Assembly: GCF_026210795.1 (NCBI RefSeq)
Contig: NC_089439.1
Location: 868,001-932,000, forward strand
DNA: 64,000 nucleotides
Direction of reading: 5' to 3'
Origin: Rhizophagus irregularis
Taxonomy: Eukaryota; Glomeromycota; Glomeromycetes; Glomerales; Glomeraceae
Shown: in pieces, positions 48,276-61,099 of the stretch
Layout of the letters: each line of letters begins with the position of its first letter
Numbering within the stretch: position 1 is the stretch's first letter
Notes under the pieces: model-generated
Databases searched by the model: none
What the model was told of the DNA's origin: nothing
The model's input: only the letters and a program-made list of their open reading frames with translations
Position numbers and translations under genes: made by a program

Positions 48276-49201
48276 TTTTAAACCCATAGTTATTTTAAAC
48301 GCGATGTATCTTTCATAATCCTGCATCCACATAATCATCTTTTCCTTATTTACCCATGCCTCGATGGCTTTTTTACTATTTTTGTTTGGAGAAGAAACGC
48401 GGGCGGGCGGTACACGGCGATAGATTTTAGATAAAGTATCTTCACTAATGTGGAAATCCATTTCACGTAGTTCTTCTATCATTGTTTTATACGAAAATCT
48501 CGTATGAGAAAACCTTTTTCTTTCATTGAATAAAAAAGTATATTCGTTCCAGAAAATATCTTTATTTTTACGAGAATAAAGGCCTAATAATATAATACAA
48601 ATTAGAATATAAATAATATACCCGAGCAACGTAGTATAAAATTTGATATTACTTGATACTATATTTGCCAGTTTTTTGATGAGTAAACTATTTATGGCTT
48701 TCTCGTTTTCTTTTTCATCTAAATCATCTACGAATTTTTCCTTTGGAAAGACTTTACTCAATTCAATAAAATTTAAGACAGTTTGATTTATGTTGTCTAA
48801 CCGAAAACAACCACTTTTGGTCTCAACTAGCAGTGATTTATAATAAATAACAATATAAGCATTTTAAGCTGCAATTTGCAAAATATGAAATATATATGAA
48901 ACCTACTTTACCTTTAAACCGATCACTTTTCGTAAATATTTTTTTTTCTTGTAACTTTTTTCTTGTAACTTTTTCTTTTTATATTCTTCAATGCGTTTTT
49001 CTAATTTCAGTTTAAACTGTTTATACTCTTCTTCATTTTCCAAAGAGTAAGATTTTCTCCCGAATAGTTGTCATGCCATTTTTCGACTATCATATCACAT
49101 AATCCTGCAATTGTGTTATTTCTACTTATATGAATAGGGAAGATTCTATCCTCAACTGGTGTAACACCATATACTAGGCAAAACAATGTAATCTGTTCCA
49201 T
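48276..49201 (-). pseudogene. Broken Crinkler-header gene with a membrane segment
   Basis: The 5-prime part (49201 to about 49040) begins MEQITLFCLVYG and runs to NLTLWK, a typical ubiquitin-like Crinkler header with the conserved LTLW. Immediately after it the frame shifts: the coiled-coil, Lys/Glu-rich continuation (about 49040-48920) is in another frame. After a probable intron (donor GTAAAG near 48915, acceptor near 48790), a 162-codon exon ends at 48273. It contains one strong membrane helix (about residues 44-62) and a helical C-terminus with IYRRVPPARVS that I do not recognise. Either a single-base indel has broken the gene, or the header uses an unrecognised small intron. Confidence 0.55.
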
Positions 49202-49339
49202 TACTTGGCAGTTTCAAGAGTCTGATCCTTTTTGCAAGGATTATTATTCAATTTTGTATGCAGAAGTCGTATCAAGCGCACACAACAATTATGTAGTACT
49301 GTAACTAATAAATCCACTCCATTTTTACGCATAACTGAT

Positions 49340-50806
49340 TACTAGCGGAAATGGGAATTATCCCTAAGCAAGATTCTTCAACTAACGAGAAAAAACATAT
49401 TTTGTGATTCTGTTCAGATCTGTAGAACATATTGCTTCTAGTCATTAGTCCCGCTCAGAGTTATCGTATTCACTTGTTTCACTATCTGAATGTTCCTATT
49501 ATCGATAATACGTGAATAAATACTAGTGTAGTCGACAGAAAAAGCTCACTTCTTTGAAGGTCCATTCCAGCCTGTGGTGCCCCCTTCAGGTGAACTAATG
49601 TTGTCATAAAATAAATTTTGTTTGTATCCCAGCCAGGTAGGATTTTTTTCTAATATGAAACAAAAGTCAATCATTAGTTAACATTATTCGAATAATAGAA
49701 AAACGCTTTGATGAATTAAAAAATGGAAGTTTTTGCTTACGAAGAAACAGTATCACAAATATGCAGTAATTTTGGAGTTAGTTTTATTTGTGAACACCAT
49801 CCATATTTATTCTACTCCCAAAAGAAAAGCAAATATAACAAGAAAGCTATTCACTTTCCCTTCATAATCTTCCTAGATTCCATCCTTCCCAATTTTTCTC
49901 GTTCCTCAAAAAATCAGTCTATGAATAGACATTCCAAGAAAATGAAGATTTTTTATACATTTCTTTCACGTAGTTGATTATGTTTGTAAATAGTTAAAAA
50001 ATGAATAATGAGCAGCAAGACGCCCGGAGAGAGGAGGAACGGAGTTCTTAGAGAATGCCAATTCCTTAGTTTTCGGTCATTATAATAACATTCTTTTTAT
50101 TACAATAGTAATAATCCAGACCAGAGATGTGGACTGCAATATTATAACATCTCCTGGTAAAAAATATTTACTATGTAACAGTTCCACATTCACGGTTATT
50201 TTGTTTGTGTATTGGTGATTATGAACACCAGTATCATCTGACAATCTTTTAACTCAAATTCAAGCGATGAAAATCATTGTAGAATACGACTAAGAAAAAA
50301 GTGCTATGAAGTTTCATTGATTAATCTTTTCTTATCAGTTGACGGCTGAAGGAAGGAAACTTTGATTTCATGTTATCTCAGAGATAACCCACAATTATCC
50401 CAGAGAATAGCTTCTGATTGTTAAAAGTCGTTTTATCTGTATGTCTCCAGTCTGTGATACTTTCATCGGAATTAACACGTAGTTTTGGCGTAGTCTAGTC
50501 TCCGACTGAAATTTTCTCAAATACGGAGAGATGCCAAGCGTACAATAAAACATGCAACCAAACATTTAGAAGAGATGTAATTAACATTCCATTAAAATAA
50601 ACCAAAATCAATACTTCGAAAAATAAATGTAAAAGGCATGTGTGTTTACCATTAGGAAACTCTGATGTATACAGTATACGGGAGATATGCGAATCCAACT
50701 CTTCTCCATATAGAGTCGTCTCTTCCTTAAATAATATCTCGACCACGTCTCTGATGATCTCAGTTAAGTTGCTTATCTTTGATATTAACTGTCTAATGAA
50801 TTTCAT
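49340..50806 (-). pseudogene. Decayed multi-exon gene, unknown family
   Basis: The first exon 50806-50650 (starts MKFIRQLISKISN) is followed by a canonical intron 50495-50649 and then a coding-like stretch to about 50300 that carries a TGA near 50383 and further stops. Lower exons are recognisable from composition: about 49655-49560 (NPTWLGYKQNLFYDN) ending at a good donor GTGAGC, and about 49515-49400 (HSDSETSEYDNSER), which has several stops. No family is recognised. Boundaries between 50300 and 49660 are unclear. Confidence 0.4.
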
Positions 50807-50819
50807 AATACTTTGAGTT

Positions 50820-51750
50820 ATTTCTTATAGTAATATGTGTTTTGCAAAGATTCTACTCTTACCTTTTTTTGATATCTTTGTTCCGATCCCATTGGTCGAG
50901 AGAATGACACAATCTGAGAGGAGCTCACAAAGTGATTTATGTTAAAAAATATGTGTTTGGTGTTCATGAAATGTTTGTTCATATCATGACACATTTAATT
51001 CATAATATACTGCAACCATTTTCATTTGTCCAGTATTAGAAACTCGTCTACAAATTGTGAATAGGTATATTGATAATGTTGGTAATGATGGTAACAGAGA
51101 GAAAGAATTGAAATGCGGAAAGATCAAATTCCGGATCTGTATAATTATGCAATGAAAATTTTAAACCGCTCATATTATACTCTAAGCCAGGGTATATATA
51201 CAACTTATTTGCCTTGAAAAAATCAGTTACGAAGCTATTTATGAGAAAACCTATGGCTAGTTGGCGATAAATTTAGTAGAAGGCTAGTAACAGAACTCTA
51301 CTGCATTTTTTTAAAAATAATTCTTCATCACATAAATTACGCAATGATGTGATCCATATTCTGCCAATCACATAGTTGACCAATAATACAATTCACAAAT
51401 CCTAATGACAGCCTGTATTACAGTGAATGTACAGTACACGCATATTTCAGTGGAACTGAGCAACGCCCCAAAAAAATTTCATATAAGTTCACCGCATAAA
51501 ACATCACACCCAAACTGTAAGTTATACATTGATGTGACAGAAATTTTGTAACATAAAGTACATCCCCCGAATTATTTAGTTAAACTGCTGGCTTGTACAA
51601 AATGCATCCCATTCGCCTGATCGGCAAAGGATATAACCTTATCTATCGCGTCTCAAATGCATAGGTTATATCCTCTACGGAAACCATGGTTTTTATTGGC
51701 CAATATTAAGCAGAGATCATGTGACCTTATAAGCGCAGACATTTTTAATT
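50820..51750. other. Spacer with a 12-base perfect hairpin
   Basis: AGGATATAACCT (51628-51639) and AGGTTATATCCT (51663-51674) form a perfect stem with a 23-base loop. No ORF above chance level was found; weak coding-like composition on the minus strand may continue the neighbouring decayed gene. Confidence 0.35.
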
Positions 51751-51759
51751 TGATATCCT

Positions 51760-53540
51760 CGTAATTAAGGACATTGTTGTCCTTGTAAATTGAGTATATT
51801 TTGTCCTTGCAACTTTGAGGACATTTTTGTCCTCACAACTATGAGGACATATTTTTGTCCAACTATAAGGACACTTTTATCCTCATATTTAAGAACATTT
51901 CTGTCCTTGTAACTTGAGAACAATTTTGCCCTTGCAATTGAGGATATTTTGTCCTTATAATTGAGGACATTTTTGTTCTTGTAATTGAGAACATTTTTGT
52001 CCTTGTAATTGAGGTTATTTCTGTCCTTGCATTGAGGGGACATTTTTGTCCTTATAATTTGAGGACATTTTTGTCCTTGTAATTAAGGACATTGTTATCC
52101 TTATAATTTGAGGACATTTCTGTTCTTGTAATTTGAGAACAATTTTGTCCTTGTAATTGAAGACATTTTTATCCTTAATTGAGGATATTTCTGTCCTTGT
52201 AATTTGAGAATATTTCTGTTCTTGTAATTTGAAGACATTTTTGTGTCCTCATAATTTGAGGACATTTTTGTTTTTGTAATTGAAAATATTTTTGTCCTTG
52301 TAATTGAGGACATTATTGTTCTTGTAATTTGAGGACATTTTTGTCTTTGCAATCGAGGACATTTTTGTCCTTATAATTTGAGAACATTTTTGTTCTTGTA
52401 ATTAAGGACATTGTTATCCTCATAATTTAAGGACATTTCTGTTTTTGTAATTTGAGGACAATTTTGTCCTTGTAATTGAAGACATTTTTGTCCTTAATTG
52501 AAGACATTTCTGTTCTCGTAATTTGAGAACATTTCTGTCCTTGTAATTGAGGACATTTCTGTTCTTATAATTTGAGGACATTTTTGTTCTTGCAATTGAG
52601 GACATTTTTGTATGCATAATTTGAGGACATTTTTGTCTTTGTAATTAAGGACATTATTATCCTCATAATTTGATAATATTTCTATTCTTGTAATTGTAGA
52701 CATTTTTATTCTTGTAATTTGAGGACAATTTTGTTCTTGTAATTGAAGACATTTTTGTCCTTAATTGAGGACATTTCTGTCCTTGTAATTGAGGACATTT
52801 CTGTTCTTATAATTTGAGGACATTTTTGTCCTTACAATTGAGGACATTTTTGTCCTCATAATTTGAGGACATTTTTGTCCTCATAATTTTAGGACATTTT
52901 TGTCCTTGTAATTAAGGATATTATTATCCTTATAATTTGAGAACATTTCTGTTCTTGTAATTGTAGACATTTTTCCTTGTAATTGAGAACATTTTTGTTC
53001 TTGTAATTTAGGATATTTTTGTCCTCATAATTTTGAGAACATTATTATCCTTATAATTTGAGGATATTTTTATTCTCATAATTTTAAGGATATTTTGTTC
53101 TCAAAATCTTTACATTTTTATCCTTATAAATTTGAGGATATTGTTATTCTCACAATTTGAGAATATTTTTATTCTCATAATTTAAGGACATTTTTGTTCT
53201 TGTAATTTGAGAACATTTTGTTTTTGTAATTTTGTTCACATAATTTGAAGACTCATAATTTAAGGACATTTTTGTCCTCATAATTTGAAAATATTGTTAT
53301 TCTTGTAATTTTGAGGAAAACAATTTTATCTTCATAATTTTGAGAATATTTTTGTTCTCATAATTTTGAGTATATTTTATCCTTATTTTAGTCTTTATAA
53401 TTTTGAGAACATTGTCATTCTCATATTAACTTGAGGTTATTTTTGTTCTTATAATTTTAAGGCCATTTTGTTCTCATAACTTGAAGGCATTTTTGCCTTG
53501 TAACTTGAAGACATTTTTCCACTTAAATATTTGAAATTAG
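51760..53540. repeat. About 70-copy minisatellite whose unit is a small hairpin
   Basis: A unit of 24-27 bases close to AATTTGAGGACATTTTTGTC plus CTTGT repeats for 1.8 kb. Each unit contains AGGAC...GTCCT, an inverted repeat around a T-rich loop. Many variants are paired: GAGAAC goes with GTTCT, and GAGGATA with TATCCT. Units decay beyond about 53000. Confidence 0.9.
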
Positions 53541-54153
53541 TTTTATCTATATGTTCTATCTAAATTAGGCAACAGTTTTTATCTACTAACTCATTGTATG
53601 TCTAATGGATACTTTTACTAATTTTATTAGAAGTTATTTTAACATTACATAATACAGCATATTGTATTGAAAAATAAAAATTTATAAAAAATAAAAATAA
53701 TTTTTAAAGTTAATAAATTGATATATTCCATTAATTATTACATTTTGCTAATTTAATATAATTTTTTTTAATATAGTATGATGTATTGCATTAATTGAAT
53801 CAATATATTAGACTAGCTATTGGACTGCTAGATCAAAAGTTATTCACAAAATATGTTTTTATCAGAATCAATTAGGGTCACATCAATCGATTCATATAGA
53901 ATAATAAATTCTATCCAGAATTATATTAACTACAACTCTACAAGTGTCTAAAAATGGAAAATAGATAACATTACAGTACTATGGTTTTAACTCCCTGAGT
54001 TCTCTTCTTCCTTAGAAAATGATTTAATTTCTGGCTATTCTCTTGCAATATTTTAATTAATATATTATATATTATTAGAAGTTACTTTAACATTACACTA
54101 TATATATTGTATTGAAATAAAAATTTATAAAATAAAATAATTTATATATATAT

Positions 54154-54412
54154 TACCGTATAATGAGGGCTACAGTACTCCGGGTATGATACAGATTTCA
54201 GAGGTTTTGACCTTATACCTCCCACCATTGTGTGAGTTTTTATTATTAGTAGATATGTATAAAACTTATATAATAATTGGGTATTTATCATGAATAATAC
54301 CTAGGTATTTATTAAATTATTTTAAATAATAAAATCGGTAGAAAATGGGAGTTTTTTTTTGTAGGGTACTGTGCATAGGCTAGGGAGGTACTGTGGCCCA
54401 CAAAATATGGTA
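54154..54412. mobile_element. 259-base MITE
   Basis: Left end TACCGTATAATGAGGGCTAC and reversed right end TACCATATTTTGTGGGCCAC both continue ACAGTAC. It interrupts one unit of the AT-rich repeat. Flanks are alternating AT, so a target duplication cannot be assigned. Confidence 0.7.
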
Positions 54413-54673
54413 TATATTATTAGAAGATACTTTAACATTACACTATATATATTGTATTAAAAATAAAAATTTATAAAATAAAATAATTTATATATATATA
54501 TTACATATTATTAGAAGTTACTTTAATATTACACTATATTATATTAAAAATAAAAATTTATAAAATAAAATAATTTATATATATATTACATATTATTGGA
54601 AGTTACTTTAACATTACACTATATTATATTAAAAATAAAATTTATAAAATAAAATAATTTATATATGTTAACA

Positions 54674-54824
54674 TAGAGCTCCTAATGAGTCGAGTTGAGT
54701 CAAGTCACGAGTCAAAAACCTTAATTTTAAAGTACTATTTATTAAGTTAGAATATAATTAAACGAAAATTTACAATTATGCGAGTCAAAAATGCGAGTTT
54801 ATGCGAATCATTTTTGGAGCTCTA
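54674..54824. mobile_element. 151-base hAT-like MITE
   Basis: Both ends begin TAGAGCTCC when read inwards, followed by a shared GA-TCG. Internal copies of GAGTCAA/GCGAGT occur. Flanks TGTTAACA and CTTTAACA agree at 6 of 8 positions, consistent with an aged 8-base duplication. Confidence 0.65.
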
Positions 54825-56701
54825 CTTTAACATTATATAATATTGATATATATTGCATTAAAAATTTACAAAAATAAATAATTTATATTTAAAGAAAGCA
54901 ATATCTTTTATTTACAAAAAAATTTATATGAAACTAAAATCAATAATTTTATTAATCATTATTATATTTTGTTAATTTTAATATAATTTTTTTTAATATT
55001 TTAATTAAGGATTTGTTTTTTTATTGCATCTGTATTATGTTGCACTCCTATAATATATTAAATATAAAAGTCAAAAATGACATTCTAAATCCTTTTTAAT
55101 ATATTAAGAAAACTTGTAGAGCAGTCAAAAATATACATAATATAAGATTTCTTATAATATATAGTAATTGCATAAAGTTTCATGCTAGGATTTTGAAAAA
55201 TAGAAAATTTTAATAAAGTGTCAGTAATCAAAATAATCAATATAATTAATATATAAAAATTACCAAAAAAAGAAGATGTGATATATCACAAGTGCAAAAA
55301 AAACATATTTCTTTATTAATGCAATATATATTATTAGAAGTTACTTTAATATTATATTGTATAAATTGTAAAAATAAAGACTTATGAAAATAATTTAATT
55401 AATATATATTACATATTATTAGAATTTAATTTAATATTATATAATATATTATATATTGCATTAAAAATTTATAAAAATACAAATAATTTTTAAATCAATA
55501 ATTTTATTTTTAATAAATTATACTCAAAGAGAGCAATATTTTTTATTTAAAGAAAAATTTACATAAAACTAAAATCAATAATTTTATTAATTATTATATT
55601 TTGCTAAATGTAATATATATATTTTTTAATATTTTAATTAATATATTATATATTATTAGAAGTTACTTTAACATTACATATAAATATTATATTAAAAAAA
55701 TAAGAATTTATAAAAATAAAAAAGACAAATTTAATTATAATACCATACTATATATCTTATTTGTAATATTTTAAAATGGTATATTATTATTTATCAATTC
55801 ATATCATATGATATTACACAAATCCCAAAAAAATTATTATACAAGATTTATACAATTTTTCAAAAAAAGTAAATTTTTTTGCAAATTATTTAATAAAAAG
55901 ATGCTTTTTATTAAATAAATCAAAAATAATATTTAAAACCAGTTTTATCATCTTTAATAAATTTGCAAAAAAAGACAAAAATATATTATTTCATTATTTT
56001 TTATATTATATATTAATATATTATGAACTTTTTTTTTTGTCATTTTATTTTAGAAAATATTATAAATAAAATATGTAACAAAATATTATATATATATTTA
56101 TTTAAATAAAAATAATTTTTAATTTTTTTTTAATTTATTTGTAAGTTGTCAGGATCCAAAATGGAAAATCTTAATGAAATCATGTGATTGAAATGATCAA
56201 CATAATTAGTATATAAAAATTACCAAAAAAAGGAAAATGCAACATATTGCAGATATAAAAAAAATATATTTTTCTTAATTAATATAATTTTTATAAAAAT
56301 ACAAATAATTTTTAAAATTAATAATTTTATTTTTATTTTTATTTATTTTTTTTTTTAAATGTTGAATCATGTACCATTTTATTAGAATATATTCAGATTA
56401 CATAATAATCACAAATATTCTATGAATGATACTTCCAGCACCAGGCCAGTTCAATCAAACATTAGATATTATACTACTAGTAGAATTAAGAATAAAAGTA
56501 ATTAAAAGCAAACTAAAATAACCTACTATAAACTATAAACATAATAATTAAAATAAAAATAAAAAACACCAACAAATACAAAAATAAAAACAAAAATAAA
56601 TATAAAAATAAAAATATTAATAAAATAAAATTAGTAATAGAATATATGTCTGAAATTATAAATATAATTGAGAACAGAATAAGAATATTATTTTGGAACT
56701 A

Positions 56702-57664
56702 TCAATCCAGTAATTTCTTGCTCATGTATAATATAACCTTATCAATTTTCTTTTTTATCGGAATCCAATCCTCACATTTGTATTTCCTTACAAAGGTATC
56801 CATTGATTTCTTTACCAAGGAGACTGACCTCTGTAATTGATCTATTTTTCCTGTTTGTAGATTTTTAACTTTATTTGAAAGTTTATTTGAATTGTCTTTT
56901 ACTTTGGATTCTGAAGGTTGATTTGAATTGTCCTTTCCCTTGGATTCTGAAGTAATTTTATCTGTCCTGGAAATGCCTCTTCTTTTTTCCCATAAAATAA
57001 CTTGTTCACATCTTGGTTTCCATATTAATTCTTTAAATGCTAAGATAAATCTAATTAAAATATTAGCCATAAATGTCTGTGCCTCTGTAAGAGATATTTT
57101 AAAATCTTTTTGTAATTTTGTTGTTAAAAGAGTTTCAACTTTCACTTCTAATGCCAACTGTTGAAACTTTTGAAATTTTTCTGATTTTGCTGTAACTCCT
57201 AATATATTTTGTAATACTTTTTTAATAAAATCTTCACCTTATCCTCTAATTTGTTTTTGTTTCAAGCATATAATTATAGATTCTTTTGTTGTAATCTCCA
57301 ATATTTTTTTCCAAGCCATCTCATATGCCTGACATTCAAATAAATGATTCCAATTTTCTTTTTTATTACACTTCATAATACATTTCATTTCCTTGTAGAG
57401 TCTTGGTTTTCTAATTGCTAGAATAGATCCTAAAGGAAGGATTTTGTGAAATAATTTTGCTATAAAGGTCCATAAATAGTTAAGTCGCATGCTAATGCAG
57501 TGAAATCCCTTGCAATAATGGAAAATAAGCCAAGTAACTTTCCAGTCTATCTGATTAACATTCCCATAACATAATTCCTGATTATTTTTTAATAATGACC
57601 ATTCAGTAGCTTCACCTGTAGCTAATATTTTCAAAATGAATCTTCTAATTAATATTAACTTCAA
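56702..57664 (-). pseudogene. LINE C-terminal zinc-knuckle region, frameshifted
   Basis: A frame change near 57650 separates this part from RNase H. It includes a Cys/His cluster C-x3-C-x7-H-x3-C (about 57370-57320), as found at the C-terminus of many LINE ORF2 proteins, then TAA at 57239 and a Lys/Ser-rich tail to 56702. The TAA, if not original, is another disabling change. Confidence 0.65.
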
Positions 57665-58715
57665 TAGGATTATCTATAAAAACAGGAAAGTAAGATATTA
57701 TATTATTAATAAAATCTACATTATTCCTGAATAAATTGTTTCCACATTGGCCTTTCTTTGCTAATTTATCAGCTATATCATTGCCTGTTATACCACTATG
57801 ACCTTTTATTTTAACCAGCTTTAAATTTATAGCTGCTTCTTTGATCAATATAATTATTTTAATAATGATTAAATTATTAGTCTTTTTAAGCCATGTTCTA
57901 GTTGTTGAATTAAAAGCTGAATTAATTGAATTTATAGCACCTAAGCTGTCTGTATAAATAGTTACATTAGAATTTTCTGGTACTGTCAATAATGCTAAGA
58001 AAATAGCTACTATTTTTGCCCTGGTTGATGATGGCCATAAAGATAGACATGAGTATACTGAAAATTCTCCTAATTCATTGTTTGTATAGAATGCTGCTCC
58101 TAAATCCACAGTAGTATTATCTGTTATATGTGAAAGATTGTTATTACTTATAGTTCGATTAGCTAGTGATCCATCTGTATAATATTCAATATTTTTCAAT
58201 GACTTTAACTGATGTCTTATATTTGTAAGTTCTTGTTTAAGTGTATCTTGTTCTATCCATCGATTAATCTATAGGCCTAAATTGTCTCCATTCAAATTAA
58301 TTGTGGGTGTTTTTTCCAATTGTTATATATCAATATTTTCTGAAATATTTTTGGCTCTATTTAGTGATTCCACTATATAATACCAGTCAATATGTGTGGT
58401 TGCACCTGTTGACAAGCGAATAAAAATTGGTAATACTAATGCATTATGTTGATTTATTGTGATCATTTTTGGATGTTCCTGTTTCTGAATAATTGCTTTT
58501 TGAGGGTTATCTAAATATATTTCAATATTGCAAACTTCTATGTTTAAACATTCAATTTTTTCCCCATTTTTCTTAATATGTGTTCTTTTCTTAACAAATC
58601 TTATTAAGACTTCATTGTTTTTATCTTTTATTATAACATATGGGTGTTTTCGCTTGTCTTCTGATACTGGTTGTAATATATTACTCAGAAAATTAAACAA
58701 GGAATGTTTAGACAT
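57645..58715 (-). pseudogene. LINE connection and RNase H domain, catalytic Glu lost
   Basis: A connection segment (58715-58326) is followed by TAA at 58323 and TAG at 58269, then RNase H: YTDGS (first Asp, about 58180), SSTRAKIVAIF (about 58015), YTDS (about 57955) and KGHSGITGNDIADKLAK (about 57800). The position normally held by the second catalytic residue, Glu, is Lys (AAA), which would inactivate the nuclease even without the stops. Reading frame is the same as in the RT part. Confidence 0.8.
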
Positions 58716-58742
58716 TTCTGGTGCTGATATTTCCTTGATCCA

Positions 58743-61099
58743 TCAAGTTAATAATTGAAACCATTTAGCTATGCGCCCTTTGGCTGATAGCCCTGCAATG
58801 AAACGATAACACGCCCAACTCATAGTATGTCCAGAAGGCAGTATTAATTGGCTAGCATATATGAGTGGATATGAATTTGAAGTTCCAATTTTTCGTAGTA
58901 AATTGAGACATCTATGTGTTATAAATATTTCTCTAATAGGCATATTTCCACCACTAATAATCCACGTTGACCTATTTATGTAATCTTGTTGTATGATAAT
59001 ATTTAATTTCCGGGCTGTAATAATATTATGTAGGCTTAGATTAGATTTTGCTTCTTGATGTCCCAGAAATAATGATCCTGATTCATGTTCAAAAATATTA
59101 TCATGTATGGCCAGTCGCAACTGTGCAGTCCTATATCTTATCATTATAGATCTAGATGTCAGTGAATTACTATTTATTAGATATGTAAAAGCAGTGATCT
59201 GATTTGCACATATTTGATCCCATGGATTATTAATTCTTAAAATATATCGATGATATAATGCTGATGTTGGATAGCTTCTAGGCAACCTACATATCTGCTT
59301 AACTAATTTGATCACTGAAGTAAATAAATGATTCCATTCATTTTCTGATAATATCATTAATTGGGCTACATATACTACTCTTGAAATAAGAACATGATTA
59401 ATAAAATATGCAATATGTTCCACTGTAATGTGTTTTCTTCTAATAGGATTTAAAAATCTTTCAATTATATCTTGAAGTCTTTTGATGGATCTTTTCCTTG
59501 AATTAGAAGAAGAAAAATAACATCCTAAATACCATATCTCTTTATCTGTAGCTTGGACCTTTGAGTTATCACGTCTAATATTGATATATAACTCATCTCT
59601 AGGTAATTTAGGATTTATTACCATCAGCTCAGATTTTTTTCCATTTATATCTACATCATGGAGATAATAGAATTGTGTGGCTATATTAATTGATGCCTGA
59701 ATTTTATCCCCTGAACTATCCAAATAACTTGTATCATCCATATAGGCTATAACTGGTACTCTTAGTCTATATTGTTGCCATATTGATCGATCCTAAATGT
59801 CTGAGGGCCATGTATTCACCATTTCATACCCTTGCTGCTGATTGCATTCTTGTTGAATAGCTATGAGTAACAGATCGTAAAAAATTCTCCAGAGAAGAGG
59901 TGAGATCGCATCACCCTGATCAATACCATCTCCCCCTATGAAGGTTGGACTAGGGCCAAATGCTGTTATTACACTCATTTGTCTATTTTTGAATAATTCT
60001 GTAATCCATAAAATGAATTTTTCTGGTATGTCTAGCTTTCTTAATGCTAGTTGTAAACTCTCCAGACTAACTGAATCGTATGCTTTCATCATATCTTGGG
60101 TTACCATCCAAAGTTCTCGTCCATTCTCCCTTGCATCTTCTATTATATCATTCATTAAACGTAATGGTATTGCTGTGTCTTCCCCTTTAAGACCGCAAAA
60201 ATTTAATCCGCGTAATACTTTATTATTTGTCAAAATTGTGCTTAATCGATTTGTTAATAATTTGGTTACAGATTTTCTGATATTATCTAACAACGCTATG
60301 GGACGCGTGTTGGCTAAAATATAATCAAATTTCTGCGGTTTTGGAATTGGATGAATGAGCGATTGTTTCTATTGTTCTGGCACAACTCCTAACTTCAAAG
60401 ATAGATTAATGACCTTTAATATAATGGAGCTAGATTTGTCTGAAATGTGTTTGATTATAGCATATCCGATACCTGAAGGACCTGGTGCTGAGTTCGTGTT
60501 TATCAGTTCAAGTGTTCTTTGCCATTCTTCTAATGTTATCTCATCCATCAAATTAGCTATACACTCAGTAAATTCACCTTTTGGCCTATATATATTGCTC
60601 CAGAAAGCATCCTGTTCTATCGATTTGGTATTACGTTTTCGTAAAATTCCTGCAAAAGTATCTTTTGCATGGGTTCTAATTGTTTTAGGATCAATTGCTA
60701 ATCTAACACTTTCATTTTTGTTAGAAATTACTGCTCGATCTATAATGATGTGTTCCTTAACAGCATCTTGTGTGGAAAGTAGCCACTTAGGAATATCTGA
60801 GTGTATAATGTTGCATCGCTTTTCTATGCTCTCTTGAATCTTACTTAGACGTTGTGCCTGTAAAAAATTTTTGTCTATTTTGCTTCTTTGTTTAACTACA
60901 CCTTTAACATTATTAATCCATGTGTCTCTAAAAAGATCATGTGTAGGAATAATAAGTTCCTCATACTTATCTATGAATTTATCATATTCTTTCCTTCTAT
61001 AATCATCATTGTATTTATTAAATCTATTCAACCAATAATCTATCCAATAAGCATCTTTGGCAATAAGGAAGTCCTAATCTTTACATATTTTCCTAATTA
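58743..61099 (-). pseudogene. LINE reverse transcriptase domain, broken by stops
   Basis: Reverse transcriptase landmarks appear in order: SAPGPSGIGY (about 60490), the RPIALLDNIRK block (about 60305), QDMMKAYDSV with the first catalytic Asp (about 60105), GIDQGDAISPLLW (about 59910) and YMDD (about 59740), followed by thumb and connection regions. One frame is kept throughout, interrupted by TAG at 61074, 60369 and 59793. The one at 60369 stands where relatives have Trp, so it is probably TGG to TAG. A TGA follows at 58743. Confidence 0.85.

Larger units (their letters stand above)
53560..56315. repeat. AT-rich dispersed/tandem repeat field
   Basis: The unit ATTAGAAGTTACTTTAACATT followed by ATAT-rich DNA and AAAATTTATAAAAATAAA recurs near 53618, 54070, 54420, 54510, 54597, 55335, 55417 and 55655, and again beyond the LINE near 62818 and 62969. 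No genes are present. Confidence 0.75.

Noticed and set aside
51765..52703. Lys/Ser-rich repetitive minus-strand ORFs
   Set aside because: They are by-products of the hairpin minisatellite; different frames give similar runs.
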